Shown: positions 25,521 through 35,336, numbered from the stretch's first letter. The stretch is 64,000 bases of DNA from CBDDYU01 sp965235655 (GCA_965235655.1 CBDDYU010000001.1:1-64000); one strand, 5' to 3'. The notes: generated by a model not told the origin, from the sequence alone. Made by a program: numbers and translations.

Positions 25521-26020
25521 TAATTAGGTTTTTTTTTAACAGAACTTGTTTGTCTTTTTTTCCACAATGCAAGATTAGAACGAACTTTATTATCAGATAT
25601 AGCAACGATAGAAGCTGACAAAATTGCAGCATTCATTGCTCCATCCTCCCCAATAGCAACGGTTCCTACGGGTATACCTTTTGGCATCTGAACAATGGAT
25701 AATAAACTATCCAAACCTTTTAATTTTTTACTCTCTATAGGAACTCCTATCACTGGAAGATTTGTCATAGACGCAATCATTCCTGGTAAATGTGCTGATC
25801 CACCAGCTCCAGCAATAATTACACAATAATTTTTTTCAGCGTTTTTTGCAAAATCGTACATTCTATCAGGAGTTCGATGAGCAGAAACTATTTTGGCATC
25901 AAATTGTACTTTTAGTTTTTTTAAAGTATCGGCACAATATTTCATTGTTGGCCAATCTGATTTACTACCCATTACAATAGCAATTTTATTTATTATTTTA
26001 TTTTTTTTAACCACAAGCAA
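25520..26020 (-). CDS. purE: N5-CAIR mutase PurE
   Basis: Class I PurE of about 166 residues. The signature MGSKSDWPTMKYCADTLKKL sits near residue 18, then SAHRTPDRM and GAGGSAHLPGMIAS, the active-site segments. The frame starts with TTG at 26020; a GTG six bases further in is an alternative, and the family N-terminus is variable here. Nine bases downstream of trcR and coupled to purK. Confidence 0.94.
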   Translation of the reverse strand: MLVVKKNKIINKIAIVMGSKSDWPTMKYCADTLKKLKVQFDAKIVSAHRTPDRMYDFAKNAEKNYCVIIAGAGGSAHLPGMIASMTNLPVIGVPIESKKLKGLDSLLSIVQMPKGIPVGTVAIGEDGAMNAAILSASIVAISDNKVRSNLALWKKRQTSSVKKKPN

Positions 26021-26028
26021 TTTTATTA

Positions 26029-26610
26029 TTATTCAGCAGGATCTGCTAGCTTTGCTTTTTCTTTTTTCTTTTCTTTTTCAATTCTCTCTAATTTTCTTTT
26101 AGCTCTTTCAACAGCTTTCATTAGATCTGTTTGAGTACATAAATTTGCTGCAACAGGATCTTTCGGTGAAATATTTGACATATTCCAGTGTTTTCTAGTT
26201 CGTATCGCTGCAACAGTATTTTTAGTAGTTCCTACTAGTTTGCAAATTTGACTATCAGCTAATTGCGGATAGTTTTTTGTAAGCCAAGCAATAGCATTTG
26301 GTCTATCTTCTCTTTTGGCAATAGGAGTATATTTAGTTCCAACCATTTTTTTAACTTCAATGTCCATATTTTTTTGCTTAATTTGCAAAGGTCTTGATGG
26401 ATCTTGAGAGCAAAGTTCTATTTCTTCTCTTGTTAATTGGTTTGATAAGATTGGATTATAAGCTTTAATTCCTACAGCAACATCTCCATCTGCAATTCCT
26501 TTTACTTCTAATTCGTGCAAGCCACAAAAATCTGCAATTTGTTTAAAAGTTAAAGTAGTATTGTCTATTAACCAAACAGCTGTAGCTTTTGGCATCAATG
26601 GTTGATTCAT
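26029..26610 (-). CDS. trcR: Cell-cycle transcriptional regulator TrcR (DUF1013)
   Basis: 193-residue alphaproteobacterial protein of the DUF1013/TrcR family, recognisable from MPKATAVWLIDNTTLTFKQI (residues 6-25), the FCGLHELEVKGIADGDVA segment and a second helix-turn-helix-like part (ICKLVGTTKNTVAAIRTR, about 120-137). In Caulobacter the homologue is tied to cell-cycle gene control with RNA polymerase. A Lys/Glu-rich tail ends the protein. Lies eight bases after rpmE and before purE. Confidence 0.85.
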   Translation of the reverse strand: MNQPLMPKATAVWLIDNTTLTFKQIADFCGLHELEVKGIADGDVAVGIKAYNPILSNQLTREEIELCSQDPSRPLQIKQKNMDIEVKKMVGTKYTPIAKREDRPNAIAWLTKNYPQLADSQICKLVGTTKNTVAAIRTRKHWNMSNISPKDPVAANLCTQTDLMKAVERAKRKLERIEKEKKKEKAKLADPAE

Positions 26611-26617
26611 AAAAAAT

Positions 26618-26839
26618 TTAAGCCTTTTTTAAATTCGCAAAACGTTTATTAAATTTACTAACTCGACCTTTATCTTGAAGTTTTTGCGTTACCCCAGTCC
26701 ATGCTGGATGTGATTTTGGATCAATATCCAATTTCATTGTATCACCACTCTTGCCCCAAGTTGACATAGTTTCAAATTCAGAACCATCAGTCATTTGTAC
26801 TTTAATAGGATGTAAATCTGGGTGTATGTTTTTTTTCAT
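26618..26839 (-). CDS. rpmE: 50S ribosomal protein L31
   Basis: 73-residue ribosomal protein. MKKNIHPDLHPIKVQMTDG and SHPAWTG are typical L31 segments. No zinc-binding CxxC is present, so it is the zinc-free (C-minus) type. It is the first gene of a minus-strand run with trcR, purE and purK. Confidence 0.93.
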   Translation of the reverse strand: MKKNIHPDLHPIKVQMTDGSEFETMSTWGKSGDTMKLDIDPKSHPAWTGVTQKLQDKGRVSKFNKRFANLKKA

Positions 26840-26902
26840 AATAATAAGAGGGCTTTTATAGCAAATAAGATGAAATAAACAAGAAACTATAACAATTCTT
26901 AA

Positions 26903-28075
26903 TTATAAGGTTTTTTCTTTATTCAGATTCAATAAAAAATAAAATAATGCCAAAATACTTAATAAAATGACATCAAAGTGAAAATGAGAGTTTTTACCAA
27001 GATGTAAAAATATTAATCCTGCGATTGGTTGACCCAAGAATCTGGCTGCAGCCTGGGATGAATAAGCAGAACCCAAGGCCAATCCTTTTAATTCCGGTGG
27101 TGCATTTTTTGAAATTTGACTATTAAGACATGGATTAGAAACTCCAATTCCATAACATAAAAGCACAACTGCAAGCGGTAAAGAATATAAGCTTGAGAAT
27201 GGTATAATAAAAAAACCAATTATTAAACTAACGTAGCCACTTCTGATAAGTTGCTTTTCATTAAAGTATTTTAATAAAACTCTTAACAAACCACCTTGAA
27301 CAGCAATTTGCGTTAACCCAGCTAGAAGCATAACAAATCCAATTTCTTTTGGACCCCAATCAAATGTATCCTTTCCCCATATCGCTATCGTTCCTTCCAT
27401 TCCAGAAAAGGTAAAATGAATGCAAAATATTAAAATAAAAAAAGGATATATAGATTGATTAGCTATTGTTTTAAATTGTGAGCTAAATTTTTCAAAAGAA
27501 TATTTAATATGATATTCTTTTTTATCTTTTAAACTTTCTTCTAAAAAAAATAAAACATAAAAAAAATTAATTAGATTAATAGCGCATGCAAACCATGCAA
27601 CATTACTCAAAGACTGGTAGCTAAAATTAGATCCAGCAATTAATCCTCCTATAAGAGGACCGATTGTAAAACCAAGTCCAAATGCAACACCAAACATTCC
27701 CATTCCTTTGGCTCTATTATTTTTATCTGTTATGTCGGCTATATAAGCTGTTCCCACGGAAACATTTGTTTTAAAAAGACCCGCTATTACTCTTGCTAAA
27801 AAAATTACTATTAAACTTCCACTAATTGCTAATATTAAATTAGCTACAAATTCTGCAATGCAATTCATTAACAACAAAGGTTTTCTTCCTAGTTTATCAG
27901 ACAGTCCTCCCCAGAAAGGGGATACAAAAAATTGGAAAAAGGAGAAGGATCCAAATGCTAAAGTGATAATAAAAATATCACCACCATAATTGTTAATAAG
28001 GAAAGGTAGTGTTGAAATAAGAATACCACTAAATGCAACAACATCTAGAAAAAGAAAAAAAACAAATTTTATCAT
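26903..28075 (-). CDS. MFS transporter (TCR/Tet-like)
   Basis: 390 residues with about twelve membrane helices. The MFS loop 2-3 motif reads SPFWGGLSDKLGRKPLLL (about residues 52-69), and GPLIGGLIAG in helix 5 is the antiporter-type motif C region. These are features of the tetracycline-resistance-like TCR family of proton-coupled exporters. The substrate is unknown. Its start overlaps the suhB stop by four bases (ATGA). Confidence 0.85.
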   Translation of the reverse strand: MIKFVFFLFLDVVAFSGILISTLPFLINNYGGDIFIITLAFGSFSFFQFFVSPFWGGLSDKLGRKPLLLMNCIAEFVANLILAISGSLIVIFLARVIAGLFKTNVSVGTAYIADITDKNNRAKGMGMFGVAFGLGFTIGPLIGGLIAGSNFSYQSLSNVAWFACAINLINFFYVLFFLEESLKDKKEYHIKYSFEKFSSQFKTIANQSIYPFFILIFCIHFTFSGMEGTIAIWGKDTFDWGPKEIGFVMLLAGLTQIAVQGGLLRVLLKYFNEKQLIRSGYVSLIIGFFIIPFSSLYSLPLAVVLLCYGIGVSNPCLNSQISKNAPPELKGLALGSAYSSQAAARFLGQPIAGLIFLHLGKNSHFHFDVILLSILALFYFLLNLNKEKTL

Positions 28076-28863
28076 GCAATAGATGATAAAATTTTTGTCG
28101 TTTCTTGGTCAATTCTTGAATTTGTTGCTAATAGTTGATTTTTTGAAAGGTCAAAAGTTTTTCCTTTGAAATCGCTGATAGTTCCGCCTGCTTCTTTCAC
28201 TATAATTATTCCAGCTGCAATATCCCAGTATTTTAAATTTTTATGCCAAAAAATCTCAGCTCTTCCAGCAGCAACATACGCAAGGTCTAATGCTGCACTA
28301 CCTAATTTTCTTACTTGATGAAAATGGTTACTCATAGCAATATATTCTTCGTAAAAGATTTGTTTATTATTCTCTGCAAAAGCAGGACCGCCTGTTAAGG
28401 CGATGGAATCGGCGATATTATTTCTTGATGAAACTCGAATTCTTGAGTTATTTAAATAAGCCCCCCTTCCTTTTTCTGCATAAAACATTTCATTTTTAAT
28501 AGGGTCAAATATTATTCCTGCTATGACCTCTCCATTTTTTTCTAGTCCAATTGATATTGCAAAATGTGGAATGCCGTGCATGAAATTTGTTGTTCCATCA
28601 ATCGGATCAATAATCCAAGTATATTCACTTTTGTTTTCTGCTGTACCACCTTCTTCAGCTAATATATTAAATCCTGGTCTTGCTTTTTCTAATTCTTCAA
28701 TAATAATTTGCTCAACTTTTTTATCTGTTTTAGTAACAAAATCTCCAGGACCTTTTTTGGAGACTTGAAGTTTTTCAATTTCTCCAAAATCACGGATTAT
28801 TATTTTTGATGCTTTGTTACAAACTTTTTCTAAAACATTAATTTCAGATGACAGCAAAGGCAT
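28072..28863 (-). CDS. suhB: Inositol monophosphatase family protein SuhB
   Basis: 263-residue magnesium-dependent phosphatase. Metal-binding motifs are visible: LAEEGG (about 68-73), WIIDPIDGTTNFMHG (about 82-96) and KYWDIAAGIIIVKEAGG near the C-terminus. Family members dephosphorylate inositol phosphates; bacterial SuhB also affects rRNA transcription complexes. Directly downstream of efp with no gap, and coupled to the MFS gene. Confidence 0.92.
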   Translation of the reverse strand: MPLLSSEINVLEKVCNKASKIIIRDFGEIEKLQVSKKGPGDFVTKTDKKVEQIIIEELEKARPGFNILAEEGGTAENKSEYTWIIDPIDGTTNFMHGIPHFAISIGLEKNGEVIAGIIFDPIKNEMFYAEKGRGAYLNNSRIRVSSRNNIADSIALTGGPAFAENNKQIFYEEYIAMSNHFHQVRKLGSAALDLAYVAAGRAEIFWHKNLKYWDIAAGIIIVKEAGGTISDFKGKTFDLSKNQLLATNSRIDQETTKILSSIA

Positions 28864-29427
28864 TTAGTTAGCCTTCTTTGTGTATTCTCTTGTCACAGAA
28901 TCTATTAAAATCCTGTCTCCTTGATTAATAAAGGGTGGAACTTGTATTTTAATTCCATTTTGAATAGTAGCTGGTTTATAAGAGCTAGAAGCTGTTTGAC
29001 CTTTTACAACCGCATCTGTTTCTAATATTTCAAATTCTAAATGCTTTGGCAAAGTTACTTTCAATGGCTTATCTTCATAAAATTCAATCACTACATCAAG
29101 ATTTTCTGTTAATAATTTTTCATCATCACCAACCAGATCTTTTGTGATGGTAATTTGTTCATAATCTTTTTGATCCATAAAATATAAATTTTGGTCGTCA
29201 CTGTATAAGTATTGATAGTTTCTTTCGTCTAGTGATGCTTTTTCAATTGTTTCATCTGATCTAAATCTCTCGTTTAACTTTGTACTTTTTGTAATACTTT
29301 TAAGTTCTACTTGATTAAAGGCTCCACCTTTTCCCGGCTTTACATGCTGTGCTTTTAAACAAAGCCATAAATCATTCTTATATTCAATGATCGTTCCAGG
29401 TTTGATTTCGATTGCAGAAATTTTCAT
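28864..29427 (-). CDS. efp: Elongation factor P
   Basis: 187-residue factor that relieves ribosome stalling at polyproline. The KOW-like N-terminal domain contains KPGKGGAFNQVELKS, with the modifiable Lys in the PGKGGAF loop (about residue 33). The C-terminal OB domains end with PPFINQGDRILIDSVTREYTKKA. Starts 39 bases downstream of the thiE stop on the same strand. Confidence 0.97.
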   Translation of the reverse strand: MKISAIEIKPGTIIEYKNDLWLCLKAQHVKPGKGGAFNQVELKSITKSTKLNERFRSDETIEKASLDERNYQYLYSDDQNLYFMDQKDYEQITITKDLVGDDEKLLTENLDVVIEFYEDKPLKVTLPKHLEFEILETDAVVKGQTASSSYKPATIQNGIKIQVPPFINQGDRILIDSVTREYTKKAN

Positions 29428-29466
29428 AACGCCAAGGGTAATACACCTTTTTTGATTTGAAATAAA

Positions 29467-30072
29467 TTACTTTAATTGGTTTAGAGCTTTCAGCGGGTTG
29501 TATTTACTATTTTTCCAAATATAGCTCGAGCAGGCAATATATTTGGCTCCATTTTGTAATAAAAGTTTATAATTCTCCTCATTAATTCCGCCTATTGCCA
29601 CCACAGGAGTTTTAAGGTTTTTATGTGCCCATTGAAGTAATTTTGGATCAGCTTTGAACTTTGTTTTTTTTGTTTTCGTTTTGAAAAAAGATCCAAAAGC
29701 TAAATAAGAAGCCCCATATTTTTCTGCAGACAGCGCAAGTTCTTTCGAATTATGACAAGTTACGCCAATAATCTTATTTGATTTCATTATTTGTTTTGTT
29801 TGCTGGATTGATAAATCTTTTTGACCAATATGACAGCCATCACAATTTAGTTTTGCAGCTATCTCAGGGAAATCATTAATGATTAATTTTACTTTATTAT
29901 TAACTATTTTTTTTATCTTTGTAATGGATTGTATTAATTTTTTTTTAGATAAAGATTTTAATCTAATTTGCAAAAATGCAATTCGTTTTGTTTTGATTAA
30001 TTTTGGTAAGTAAGTAAAAAAATTATTATTTAATGTATTTGGGGTTATTAAATAAATATTTTTTTTATTCAA
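29467..30072 (-). CDS. thiE: Thiamine-phosphate synthase ThiE
   Basis: 201-residue TIM-barrel enzyme coupling HMP-PP and thiazole phosphate. Motifs LQIRLKS (about 34-40), IINDFPEIAAKLNCDGCHIGQKD-type active-site region (about 64-86), and VVAIGGINEEN (about 156-166) fit ThiE/TenI. The frame starts with TTG, one base after the fba stop. TenI is the alternative, but the HIGQKD motif favours ThiE. ThiD is at 49589. Confidence 0.85.
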   Translation of the reverse strand: MNKKNIYLITPNTLNNNFFTYLPKLIKTKRIAFLQIRLKSLSKKKLIQSITKIKKIVNNKVKLIINDFPEIAAKLNCDGCHIGQKDLSIQQTKQIMKSNKIIGVTCHNSKELALSAEKYGASYLAFGSFFKTKTKKTKFKADPKLLQWAHKNLKTPVVAIGGINEENYKLLLQNGAKYIACSSYIWKNSKYNPLKALNQLK

Positions 30073-30073
30073 C

Positions 30074-31084
30074 CTAGGCAGCTATTTCTTTTGCTTCGTT
30101 CCACTCACCTTTGGATGCTAAACTGTTCATTAAAGCTCGAACAATAAATTCATTTTGAGTGTCAGATGCATTAGTAATATCTTCAGCCCATTTTTTTAAA
30201 GCACTTTGTTGCAGGGCTCTACCATAAGAAAAAGTAAATACAAATTCAGTATTATTAATTTTATTAATTGCATTTAAATTTCTAGTAGCCTCTAATTCTG
30301 TTTGACCACCTGATAAAAAAGCGATTCCTGGAACTTCCTCAGGAACATTACTTTTTATACATTCTAAAGTTTTTTTAGCTACCATCTCATTTTCATTTTT
30401 AATACCAGATTCAGATCCATTTAAAATCATATTAGGTTTTAATACAATTCCCTCTAATTTCACCTTTGCAATTTTTAGCTGATGAAAGCATTCATGCAAA
30501 ACTCTTGCAGTTACATCAAAACACTTTTGCATATCATGTTTGCCATCCATTAATACTTCTGGCTCTACGATTGGTACCATATTTGCTTCTTGCACCAGGG
30601 CCGCATATCTTGCAAGCGAATGTGCGTTAGCGACAATTGCTGCTTCACTTGGGTAAATATTTGAAATTTTATAAACACCTCTCCATTTGGCAAATCTTGC
30701 TCCCAGTTGATAATATTCTTGAAGCCTCTCTCTTAATCCATTGAGTCCTTCAGTAATTGTTTCTTCTGCAGAACCAGCTAGTGGTTTAACACCAGTATCT
30801 ACCTTAATTCCTGGAATAATATTTTGTTTTTCGAGTAATGCAGGAATAGATATTCCCTGACTCGTGGTTTGTCTTAATGTTTCATCGTACAAAATAACAC
30901 CACTGATATAATCTTTTGCTTTGTTAGATGTAAATAAAGTTTCTCTAAAATTCAGTCTGTTTTCTGGAGTAGATGGTACACCAACAGAATCTAATCGTTT
31001 TGTCATTGTTCCAGTACTTTCATCTGCTGCTAAAATTCCTTTTCCAGGAGCGAGCATAAGCTTTGCAATTTTTTCAATTTCCAT
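30074..31084 (-). CDS. fba: Class I fructose-bisphosphate aldolase
   Basis: Schiff-base aldolase of 336 residues for glycolysis/gluconeogenesis. GILAADESTGTMTKR (about residues 15-29), the substrate-binding KWRGVYKI region, the Schiff-base lysine in LEGIVLKPNMILNG, and FLSGGQTE are classic class I motifs. It is third downstream in the tkt-gap-pgk-fba run, 27 bases from pgk. Confidence 0.96.
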   Translation of the reverse strand: MEIEKIAKLMLAPGKGILAADESTGTMTKRLDSVGVPSTPENRLNFRETLFTSNKAKDYISGVILYDETLRQTTSQGISIPALLEKQNIIPGIKVDTGVKPLAGSAEETITEGLNGLRERLQEYYQLGARFAKWRGVYKISNIYPSEAAIVANAHSLARYAALVQEANMVPIVEPEVLMDGKHDMQKCFDVTARVLHECFHQLKIAKVKLEGIVLKPNMILNGSESGIKNENEMVAKKTLECIKSNVPEEVPGIAFLSGGQTELEATRNLNAINKINNTEFVFTFSYGRALQQSALKKWAEDITNASDTQNEFIVRALMNSLASKGEWNEAKEIAA

Positions 31085-31111
31085 AATGAAAGAACCTATA
31101 GTAATTTAATT

Positions 31112-32296
31112 TTATTTTTCAAGAACTTTTAAGCCAGGAAGTATTTTACCCTCAAGCCATTCAAGGAATGCACCACCAGCTGTGGATATGTATGTAAATT
31201 TATTTTCTTGGTTTGATTTTTTGATTGCTGCAAAAGTATCCCCACCACCAGCTATAGAAATAATTTTTTGATTTTCTGTTAATTCACCTATTGCTCTAGC
31301 AACAGCATTAGTTCCATTTGCAAATTGATCTTTTTCAAAGAAACCTAAAGGACCATTCCATAAAACAGTTTTACTTTGTGTCAGTATTTCCTGAATTTGG
31401 AGAACAGTCTGCTGACCAATATCTAAAATCATATCTTCATCATTTACTTTATCTAATGGTTTATCTGACCCCGGATCCTCAAATGTTGTTGCGGTTATTA
31501 CATCCATAGGTAAAATTAATTTACATTTATTTCTCTTTGACTCATTGATAATGCTTTTGATTGTATCTTCGATGTTATCCTCAACTTTAGACTTTCCAAC
31601 ATTATAGCCATCATGTTGAAAAAAATTATTTGCCATTGCTCCGCCGATGACCATGTAATCTATTTTGGGAAGCAAATTGATAATTAAATCAATTTTAGTT
31701 GAAATTTTTGATCCACCAATAATACAAGTAACTGGTTTTTTTGAATCTAGCATAATTGCATTGAGAGCTTTTAATTCTGCAACTATGGTTTCTCCAGCAT
31801 AAGATTCAATAAATTTTGTTATCCCATGAATAGATGCGTGAGCCCTATGTGAGCAGGAGAATGCTTCATTGATATATAAGTCAGAAGTTTCAGCTAATAA
31901 CTTGGAAAATATTTCGGAATCTTTTTCTTCACCTGGATCAAATCGTAGATTTTCTAATAAAAAAAGTTTTTTACCATCCTTGATTTTTTGATCAATTGTT
32001 GCTTTAAAATTATCAGTAATAAATTCTATTTCATTTCCAATTATCTTCTCTGCTTCTTGTTTGATGGGAGCTAAAGAAAAACCAGCCTTTCCCTTTGTTT
32101 GAGGCCTACCTAAATGAGAGCATAAAATAACTTTTGCCCCTCTCTGCAATAAAGAATGAATAATTGGTTTTACTTTTATAATTTTAGTTGCATCGCTAAC
32201 CTGTTGGTTTTGCAAAGGAACATTAAAATCTACTCTTAGTAAAATTTTTAGATTTTGAATATTTCTATTTGCATCTAACAGTCTTAAAGGTTGCAT
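31112..32296 (-). CDS. pgk: Phosphoglycerate kinase
   Basis: 394-residue two-domain kinase. RVDFNVPLQ (about residues 22-30), LCSHLGRP, GGSKISTKIDLI and GGGDTFAAIKK are the signature substrate- and nucleotide-binding motifs. Cytoplasmic enzyme of glycolysis. Eight bases from gap, so part of one transcription unit. Confidence 0.97.
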   Translation of the reverse strand: MQPLRLLDANRNIQNLKILLRVDFNVPLQNQQVSDATKIIKVKPIIHSLLQRGAKVILCSHLGRPQTKGKAGFSLAPIKQEAEKIIGNEIEFITDNFKATIDQKIKDGKKLFLLENLRFDPGEEKDSEIFSKLLAETSDLYINEAFSCSHRAHASIHGITKFIESYAGETIVAELKALNAIMLDSKKPVTCIIGGSKISTKIDLIINLLPKIDYMVIGGAMANNFFQHDGYNVGKSKVEDNIEDTIKSIINESKRNKCKLILPMDVITATTFEDPGSDKPLDKVNDEDMILDIGQQTVLQIQEILTQSKTVLWNGPLGFFEKDQFANGTNAVARAIGELTENQKIISIAGGGDTFAAIKKSNQENKFTYISTAGGAFLEWLEGKILPGLKVLEK

Positions 32297-32304
32297 GCTG
32301 GAAT

Positions 32305-33303
32305 TTATTTTTTCAGAAATAGAGCAAGATCTACCATTCTGTTAGAAAATCCCCATTCATTATCGTACCAGGCAAATACAGTTGCAAATTTTTTATCAAT
32401 TACCTTGGTTAATAAAGTATCAATAACAGAAGACCTTTTATCATGGTTAAAGTCAGATGAGACTAGCGGTTGGTCTGTAACTCCTAATATATTTTTAAGA
32501 TATGTATTGCTTGCTTTAGTTAGAGCATTGTTAATCAGTTTTTCATTAATTGTTTTTTTAGCAACAAAAGATAACTGAACCAAAGAAACATTTGGAGTAG
32601 GTACTCTAATGGAAATACCATCAATTTTATTCTTTAATTTTGGTAGAATAAGCTCCAAAGCTTTTGCAGCACCTGTGCTAGTGGGAACCATATTGTTGGG
32701 ACCACTTCTAGCTCTTCGTAAATCTTTGTGAGAGTTGTCTAATAAACGTTGATCAGTTGTGTAAGAGTGGATTGTGGTCATGTAACCATTTTGGATCGTA
32801 AAGTTTTTATCCATAACATAAGCAAGTGGAGCTAGACAATTAGTAGTACAAGAAGCTACAGAAATAATTTTATCTTTTTTAGAAATATTTTTATGGTTAA
32901 TTCCATAGACAACTGTCTGGTCAGCGTTTTTACATGGCGCTGACACGAGCACTCTTTTTGCACCAGCCATTAGGTGCTTACTAGATTGTTCTTTAGAGTT
33001 AAATTTTCCTGTGCATTCAAATACAATATCAATACCAAGCTTTTTCCATGGTAAGTTTTCAGGGTCACTTTCATGAAAGCATAGAATATTGTGTCCAGCA
33101 ATTTTAATAGATTTTTTATCAAATTTTATTTCATGATTGAGATTGCCATGAATAGTGTCTTTTTCTAATAAAAAAGCGCTAGTTCCAGTATTGGCTCTAT
33201 TATTGATTGCTATTACTTTGATATTTTTAATTTTATTTTCAATTATGGATCTAAGAACCATTCTTCCAATTCTGCCAAATCCATTAATCGCGACTTTAAT
33301 CAT
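32305..33303 (-). CDS. gap: Glyceraldehyde-3-phosphate dehydrogenase
   Basis: 332 residues. N-terminal INGFGRIGRM (about residues 6-15) and the catalytic SCTTNC with Cys152 are diagnostic. At the adenosine-ribose pocket the sequence is AINNRANTG, where NAD-specific enzymes usually have AIND; Asn in that place may loosen preference toward NADP. Its ATG overlaps the tkt stop by one base (TAATG), and pgk follows. Confidence 0.96.
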   Translation of the reverse strand: MIKVAINGFGRIGRMVLRSIIENKIKNIKVIAINNRANTGTSAFLLEKDTIHGNLNHEIKFDKKSIKIAGHNILCFHESDPENLPWKKLGIDIVFECTGKFNSKEQSSKHLMAGAKRVLVSAPCKNADQTVVYGINHKNISKKDKIISVASCTTNCLAPLAYVMDKNFTIQNGYMTTIHSYTTDQRLLDNSHKDLRRARSGPNNMVPTSTGAAKALELILPKLKNKIDGISIRVPTPNVSLVQLSFVAKKTINEKLINNALTKASNTYLKNILGVTDQPLVSSDFNHDKRSSVIDTLLTKVIDKKFATVFAWYDNEWGFSNRMVDLALFLKK

Positions 33304-35258
33304 TATTTTTTAATTAATTTTTTTGCCTGCTGTATTACATTATTACTCGTAATTTGAAAATGTTCATATATTTTTTTGTATGGTGCGCTTTTTCCAAAAG
33401 AATTAATGCCTATTTCCATTCCTTCATTTCCCGTTAGTTTTTTCCATCCCAAAGTAGATGCTGCTTCAAGTGAGATTTTTACTTTTGTTTCTCCTAGAAT
33501 TTTTTGCTTATATTTTTTATTTTGCAATTCAAATAGTTCTTGGCAAGGAACTGAAATGACTTTTGAGTATATTTTTTCTTGTTGAAGTTTTTTGCTGGCT
33601 TCAATTGCAATTTCAACTTCAGAACCGCTTGCCAAAATAGTTAAATGAATTTTGTTATTTGTCCTAAAAACCTCGTATGCTCCATAGGAACATTTATTTT
33701 CTTTAATATATTTTTTTCGAATAGGAGTTAAATTTTGTCTAGTAAGCGAAAGAACGCTTGGCGTATTCTTTTGTTCAATAGCTAGTTGCCAACACTCTAT
33801 AGTTTCCGTCGTGTCTGCTGGTCTAAATACATTTAAATTTGGTATAGCTCTAAGTCCTGCAAGTTGTTCAATAGGTTGATGAGTAGGACCATCCTCTCCA
33901 AGACCAATTGAATCATGTGTCATTACATAAATCACTCTTTGCTTCATCAAAGCAGACAATCTTATAGCTGGCTTACAATAATCACTAAAAATTAAAAATG
34001 TACCGCCGTAGGGTATTAAATTATCATGCAAAGCTATCCCATTCATAATAGCTGCCATCGCATGTTCTCTGACGCCATAATGAATATAACTACCTTTAAA
34101 ATTTCCCGATTGAATAGCTAGTTGATTTTTTGTTTTTGTATTATTGGATCCAGCTAAATCTGCAGAGCCACCAATTAATTCTGGTATACCATTAGTTAAT
34201 AACGTTAGAATATCTTCTGAGGATTTTCTTGTGGCTATTGGTTTGTCATTTTGTGCAGCATTTTTTTTTGCCTTAGTAATAATAGAACTTAATTTTTTTA
34301 GATTACTTAAAGAATTATTTTTTAATTTATTTTTCTTTTTCCATCTTTCTTCCTCTTGCAAACCTTTTTTTCCAATATTTCTCCAAGCTTCCAAGATTGA
34401 AGAAGGTATCGAAAAAGGTTGATGGCCCCAATTAAGTTTTTTTCTTACTAATTGTATTTCTTCTTCTCCTAAAGGACTTCCATGAACTGAAGATTTTCCA
34501 GATTTATTAGGAGAGCCAAATCCAATAATTGTTTTACATGCAATCACAGTTGGTTTTTTTGCATGTTGAGCTTTTTTAATGGCATTAAAAATTTGTTTCT
34601 CATTATGTCCGTCAATATTAATGTAATCCCAACCATAAGATTCTATTCTTTTTTTATAGTTATCTGAGACTGCTAAACTTGTTGGCCCATCAATTGAAAT
34701 AGAATTGTTATCAAAAAAAACAATTAAATTTTTCAACTGCAAATGACCAGCTAAACTAAAAGCTTCATGACTAATTCCTTCCATTAAACAACCATCACCA
34801 GCCACGACATAAGTTTTGTGATCAAATATATTTTTTCCTTTTCTTGCTTTTAAAATTTCTTCTGAGATTGCAAAACCTACTGCATTGGCTATTCCTTGGC
34901 CCAGTGGTCCGGTTGTTGTTTCAATACCCGTTCCTTTTTCATATTCTGGATGGCCTGCACAAATAGAATCCATTTGTCTAAAATTTTTAATATCTTGAAG
35001 CGAAACACTCTTGTACCCAGTAAGATATAGAAGTGAGTATAATAACATCGAACCATGTCCCGCTGATAAAACGAATCGATCTCGATTAATCCAATTTGGA
35101 TTTTGTGGATTGAATTTTAAAAAATACCTAAAAAGGACAGTACACACATCAGCCATACCCATTGGCATGCCAGGGTGTCCCGAATTAGCTTTTTGTACTG
35201 CATCTATTGATAAAAAACGAACAGCGTTTGCTAAATCATGATGTGTAATTTTTTTCAT
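33303..35258 (-). CDS. tkt: Transketolase
   Basis: ThDP-dependent transfer of two-carbon units in the pentose phosphate pathway. 651 residues. AVRFLSIDAVQKANSGHPGM (about 12-31), the ThDP motif GDGCLMEGISHEA, and the pyrimidine-domain GVREHAMAAIMNG and HDSIGLGEDGPTHQP are characteristic. First gene of the minus-strand carbon cluster; a palindromic TATAAT-bearing element lies upstream at 35300-35318. Confidence 0.97.
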   Translation of the reverse strand: MKKITHHDLANAVRFLSIDAVQKANSGHPGMPMGMADVCTVLFRYFLKFNPQNPNWINRDRFVLSAGHGSMLLYSLLYLTGYKSVSLQDIKNFRQMDSICAGHPEYEKGTGIETTTGPLGQGIANAVGFAISEEILKARKGKNIFDHKTYVVAGDGCLMEGISHEAFSLAGHLQLKNLIVFFDNNSISIDGPTSLAVSDNYKKRIESYGWDYINIDGHNEKQIFNAIKKAQHAKKPTVIACKTIIGFGSPNKSGKSSVHGSPLGEEEIQLVRKKLNWGHQPFSIPSSILEAWRNIGKKGLQEEERWKKKNKLKNNSLSNLKKLSSIITKAKKNAAQNDKPIATRKSSEDILTLLTNGIPELIGGSADLAGSNNTKTKNQLAIQSGNFKGSYIHYGVREHAMAAIMNGIALHDNLIPYGGTFLIFSDYCKPAIRLSALMKQRVIYVMTHDSIGLGEDGPTHQPIEQLAGLRAIPNLNVFRPADTTETIECWQLAIEQKNTPSVLSLTRQNLTPIRKKYIKENKCSYGAYEVFRTNNKIHLTILASGSEVEIAIEASKKLQQEKIYSKVISVPCQELFELQNKKYKQKILGETKVKISLEAASTLGWKKLTGNEGMEIGINSFGKSAPYKKIYEHFQITSNNVIQQAKKLIKK

Positions 35259-35299
35259 TTAAAAACCTTTTAGACTTTGGATCTCGAAATTAATATTAC

Positions 35300-35318
35300 T
35301 TTGTATTATAATTACAAA
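35300..35318. promoter_or_regulatory. Palindromic divergent promoter element
   Basis: Inverted repeat TTTGTA (35300-35305) and TACAAA (35313-35318) around TTATAAT. Each strand contains TATAAT, so one site could supply the -10 for both tkt (minus) and the coiled-coil/zapA genes (plus), or be an operator. Clear -35 boxes were not found. Confidence 0.4.
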
Positions 35319-35336
35319 TAATTTAATTTAAATGTA

